From Elusimicrobiota bacterium (GTDB lineage: Bacteria; CG03; SLGR01; PWQF01): a stretch of 7,727 nucleotides of DNA. Where the stretch lies: NCBI GenBank assembly GCA_003557485.1, contig PWOI01000068.1:1-7727 (forward strand). Direction: 5' to 3'. Of this stretch, positions 6,614 through 7,727 are shown piece after piece. The stretch's first letter is position 1, and every line of letters begins with the position of its first letter. The translations under genes and the position numbers were made by a program. The notes below the pieces were generated by a model, which did not search any database, was not told the origin of the DNA, and saw only the letters and a program-made list of their open reading frames with translations.

Positions 6614-6633
6614 AACCATTGTGAAAAATGGTT
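6614..6633. repeat. Short perfect inverted repeat between the divergent promoters
   Basis: AACCATT (6614-6620), a 6-base loop, then AATGGTT (6627-6633), followed on the plus strand by T-rich sequence. It lies between the distal minus-strand promoter and the plus-strand promoter. It could be an operator for one or both; as a plus-strand terminator it would have no gene to end. The arms are short and AT-rich, so chance is possible. Confidence 0.25.
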
Positions 6634-6658
6634 TTTGCCGTTTTTTTGTTCATACCCC

Positions 6659-6687
6659 TTGTAAGAGGCAGCTTTTTTGATTATAGT
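6659..6687 (+). promoter_or_regulatory. Candidate promoter of the GAF-HD-GYP gene
   Basis: TTGTAA (6659-6664; 4 of 6) is followed after 17 bases by TATAGT (6682-6687; 5 of 6). Transcription would start near 6694, about 30 bases before the ATG at 6725. A perfect TATAAT at 6687-6692 overlaps this box but has no -35 match at 16-18 bases. Confidence 0.4.
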
Positions 6688-6724
6688 ATAATAATATGAA
6701 AAAAAGCAGCTTCAATAACATTTT

Positions 6725-7727
6725 ATGGATGACATAAAACGTTACAAAGAGGAAAACCGCAAGCTTGCCGAATGGAAGCGAAAGCTTTCTCTTATTCTTG
6801 AGTATTCCGGAAGGATATCCGCTTCTTCAGACCTTGCCGATATACTTAAGGTTATTACCAACGAAACACGGGATGTTTTACAGACAGACCGGTGCACGGT
6901 ATTCCTGCTCGATAAAAGTAGAAACGAACTCTACAGCTGGGTCGCTCACGGGCTGGGCCGAAAAAAAATAAGGTTCCCCGCAAATACCGGACTTGCCGGG
7001 GCCGCTGCCACCAATGGAAAAACAATTAATGTCAAAGACGCCTACAGCGACCGGAGGTTTAACCCTGAAATAGACCAGAAAACCGGGTACTACACAAAAT
7101 CAATATTATGCGTACCTATGCGTAATCAATTAGGACAGGTTATCGGTGTTTTTCAGGTACTCAACAAAAAAGACGGTTACTTTACTAAACAGGACGAAGA
7201 GATGCTCAGGCTTCTCTCCAGCCAGGCCTCCGGTATTATTGAGAATGCCATGCTTTACGAAGAGATGAAGAAATCCTTTAAATCATTTATAAACACTCTT
7301 GCAGAGACCGTTGACGCCAGGGATCCGCTTACCGCCGGGCACTCGTCGCGCGTATGCGCCTACTCCCTTCTTATAGCCGACAGGATGGGTTACAGCGACA
7401 AGGACAGGGAAAGGCTCCAGTACGCAGCGCTTCTTCATGACCTTGGAAAGATAGGAGTAAAAGAAGCGGTCCTGACAAAACCAGGACGGCTTGACAGTGA
7501 CGAATCCACTCATATACAGACACACACAGCAGTCACAAGAAAAATACTGGAACGCACATATTTTCAGCACGGCTTCAGGAATATACCCATTATCGCTTCT
7601 TCTCACCACGAAAACGTGGACGGCACGGGATACCCGCAAAAGCTTAGGGGAGAAGAAATACCGGAAATATCACGAATAATGGCTGTAGCCGACGTATTTG
7701 ACGCCCTTACCTATAAACGGCATTACA
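6725..7727 (+). CDS. GAF domain / HD-GYP domain protein, probable cyclic-di-GMP phosphodiesterase, 3' end beyond window
   Basis: 334 codons are visible and the frame is open at the right edge. Residues 1-25 are charged and probably helical. Residues about 26-178 form a GAF domain with the NKFDE signature (N147-K148, F153, D157-E158), typical of GAFs that bind cAMP or cGMP in phosphodiesterases and cyanobacterial adenylate cyclases. Residues about 190-334 are an HD-GYP domain: H206 with R209, HDLGKIG (238-244), H267, HHENVDGTGYP (294-304) and ADVFDALT (322-329). The metal ligands and the GYP motif are intact, so hydrolysis of cyclic di-GMP is the expected activity. No membrane segment is seen, so it is probably cytoplasmic. 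The start is fixed by an in-frame TAA at 6716-6718; ATG 6725 is the first start after it. There is no Shine-Dalgarno. Only the last few tens of HD-GYP residues or any later domain are missing. It is transcribed away from the kelch operon. Confidence 0.9.
   Translation, partial: MDDIKRYKEENRKLAEWKRKLSLILEYSGRISASSDLADILKVITNETRDVLQTDRCTVFLLDKSRNELYSWVAHGLGRKKIRFPANTGLAGAAATNGKTINVKDAYSDRRFNPEIDQKTGYYTKSILCVPMRNQLGQVIGVFQVLNKKDGYFTKQDEEMLRLLSSQASGIIENAMLYEEMKKSFKSFINTLAETVDARDPLTAGHSSRVCAYSLLIADRMGYSDKDRERLQYAALLHDLGKIGVKEAVLTKPGRLDSDESTHIQTHTAVTRKILERTYFQHGFRNIPIIASSHHENVDGTGYPQKLRGEEIPEISRIMAVADVFDALTYKRHY

Noticed and set aside
6687-6692. Perfect TATAAT as the -10 box of the HD-GYP gene.
   Set aside because: No -35-like hexamer lies 16-18 bases upstream; the overlapping TATAGT at 6682-6687 is correctly spaced from TTGTAA.
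7283-7639. A 118-codon open frame on the minus strand.
   Set aside because: It lies wholly opposite the HD-GYP coding region, whose motifs are unmistakable, and its translation has no recognisable features.

Overview
The window looks like a chromosomal piece of a Gram-negative-type (two-membrane) bacterium from a poorly cultured phylum. Three things suggest this: an outer-membrane barrel of the PorV/PorQ (UPF0164) type, a very large secreted repeat protein ending in a 'YPNPFKPGD' FlgD/T9SS-like C-terminal domain, and a GAF plus HD-GYP regulator. This combination is common in Elusimicrobiota and neighbouring candidate phyla, but the phylum is only a guess because the window holds no marker gene.

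Layout. Positions 1-6391 are one minus-strand transcription unit, read from right to left. First comes a signal-peptide kelch-repeat ORF (4529-6391). It is followed, in the same reading frame after a single TGA codon, by a 1338-residue ORF with two more kelch motifs, a galactose-oxidase-like E-set domain, about nine fibronectin type III modules and the C-terminal sorting-like domain (494-4510). Last comes the start of a PorV-family barrel gene (1-494, cut by the window edge), whose ATG overlaps the preceding TAA. The two large ORFs are best read as one gene of about 1966 codons broken by a premature stop where relatives have Trp. Positions 6392-6724 are a 330-base divergent regulatory region. 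Position 6725 to the right edge is a plus-strand GAF-HD-GYP gene, cut by the window edge.

How the genes may fit together. The large protein would cross the inner membrane by its signal peptide and be carried to or through the outer membrane by its C-terminal domain, with the co-translated PorV-like barrel as its likely partner. The regulatory region offers two candidate promoters for this operon. The nearer one carries a TGTGA-N6-TCACA-type (CRP/FNR-family) site at about -41.5. The divergent HD-GYP protein has a GAF domain with an intact NKFDE signature, which is typical of cyclic-nucleotide-binding GAFs. A cyclic-nucleotide link between the two sides is therefore possible, but it is inference.

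I saw no tRNA, rRNA, CRISPR array, insertion sequence or integrase in the window.
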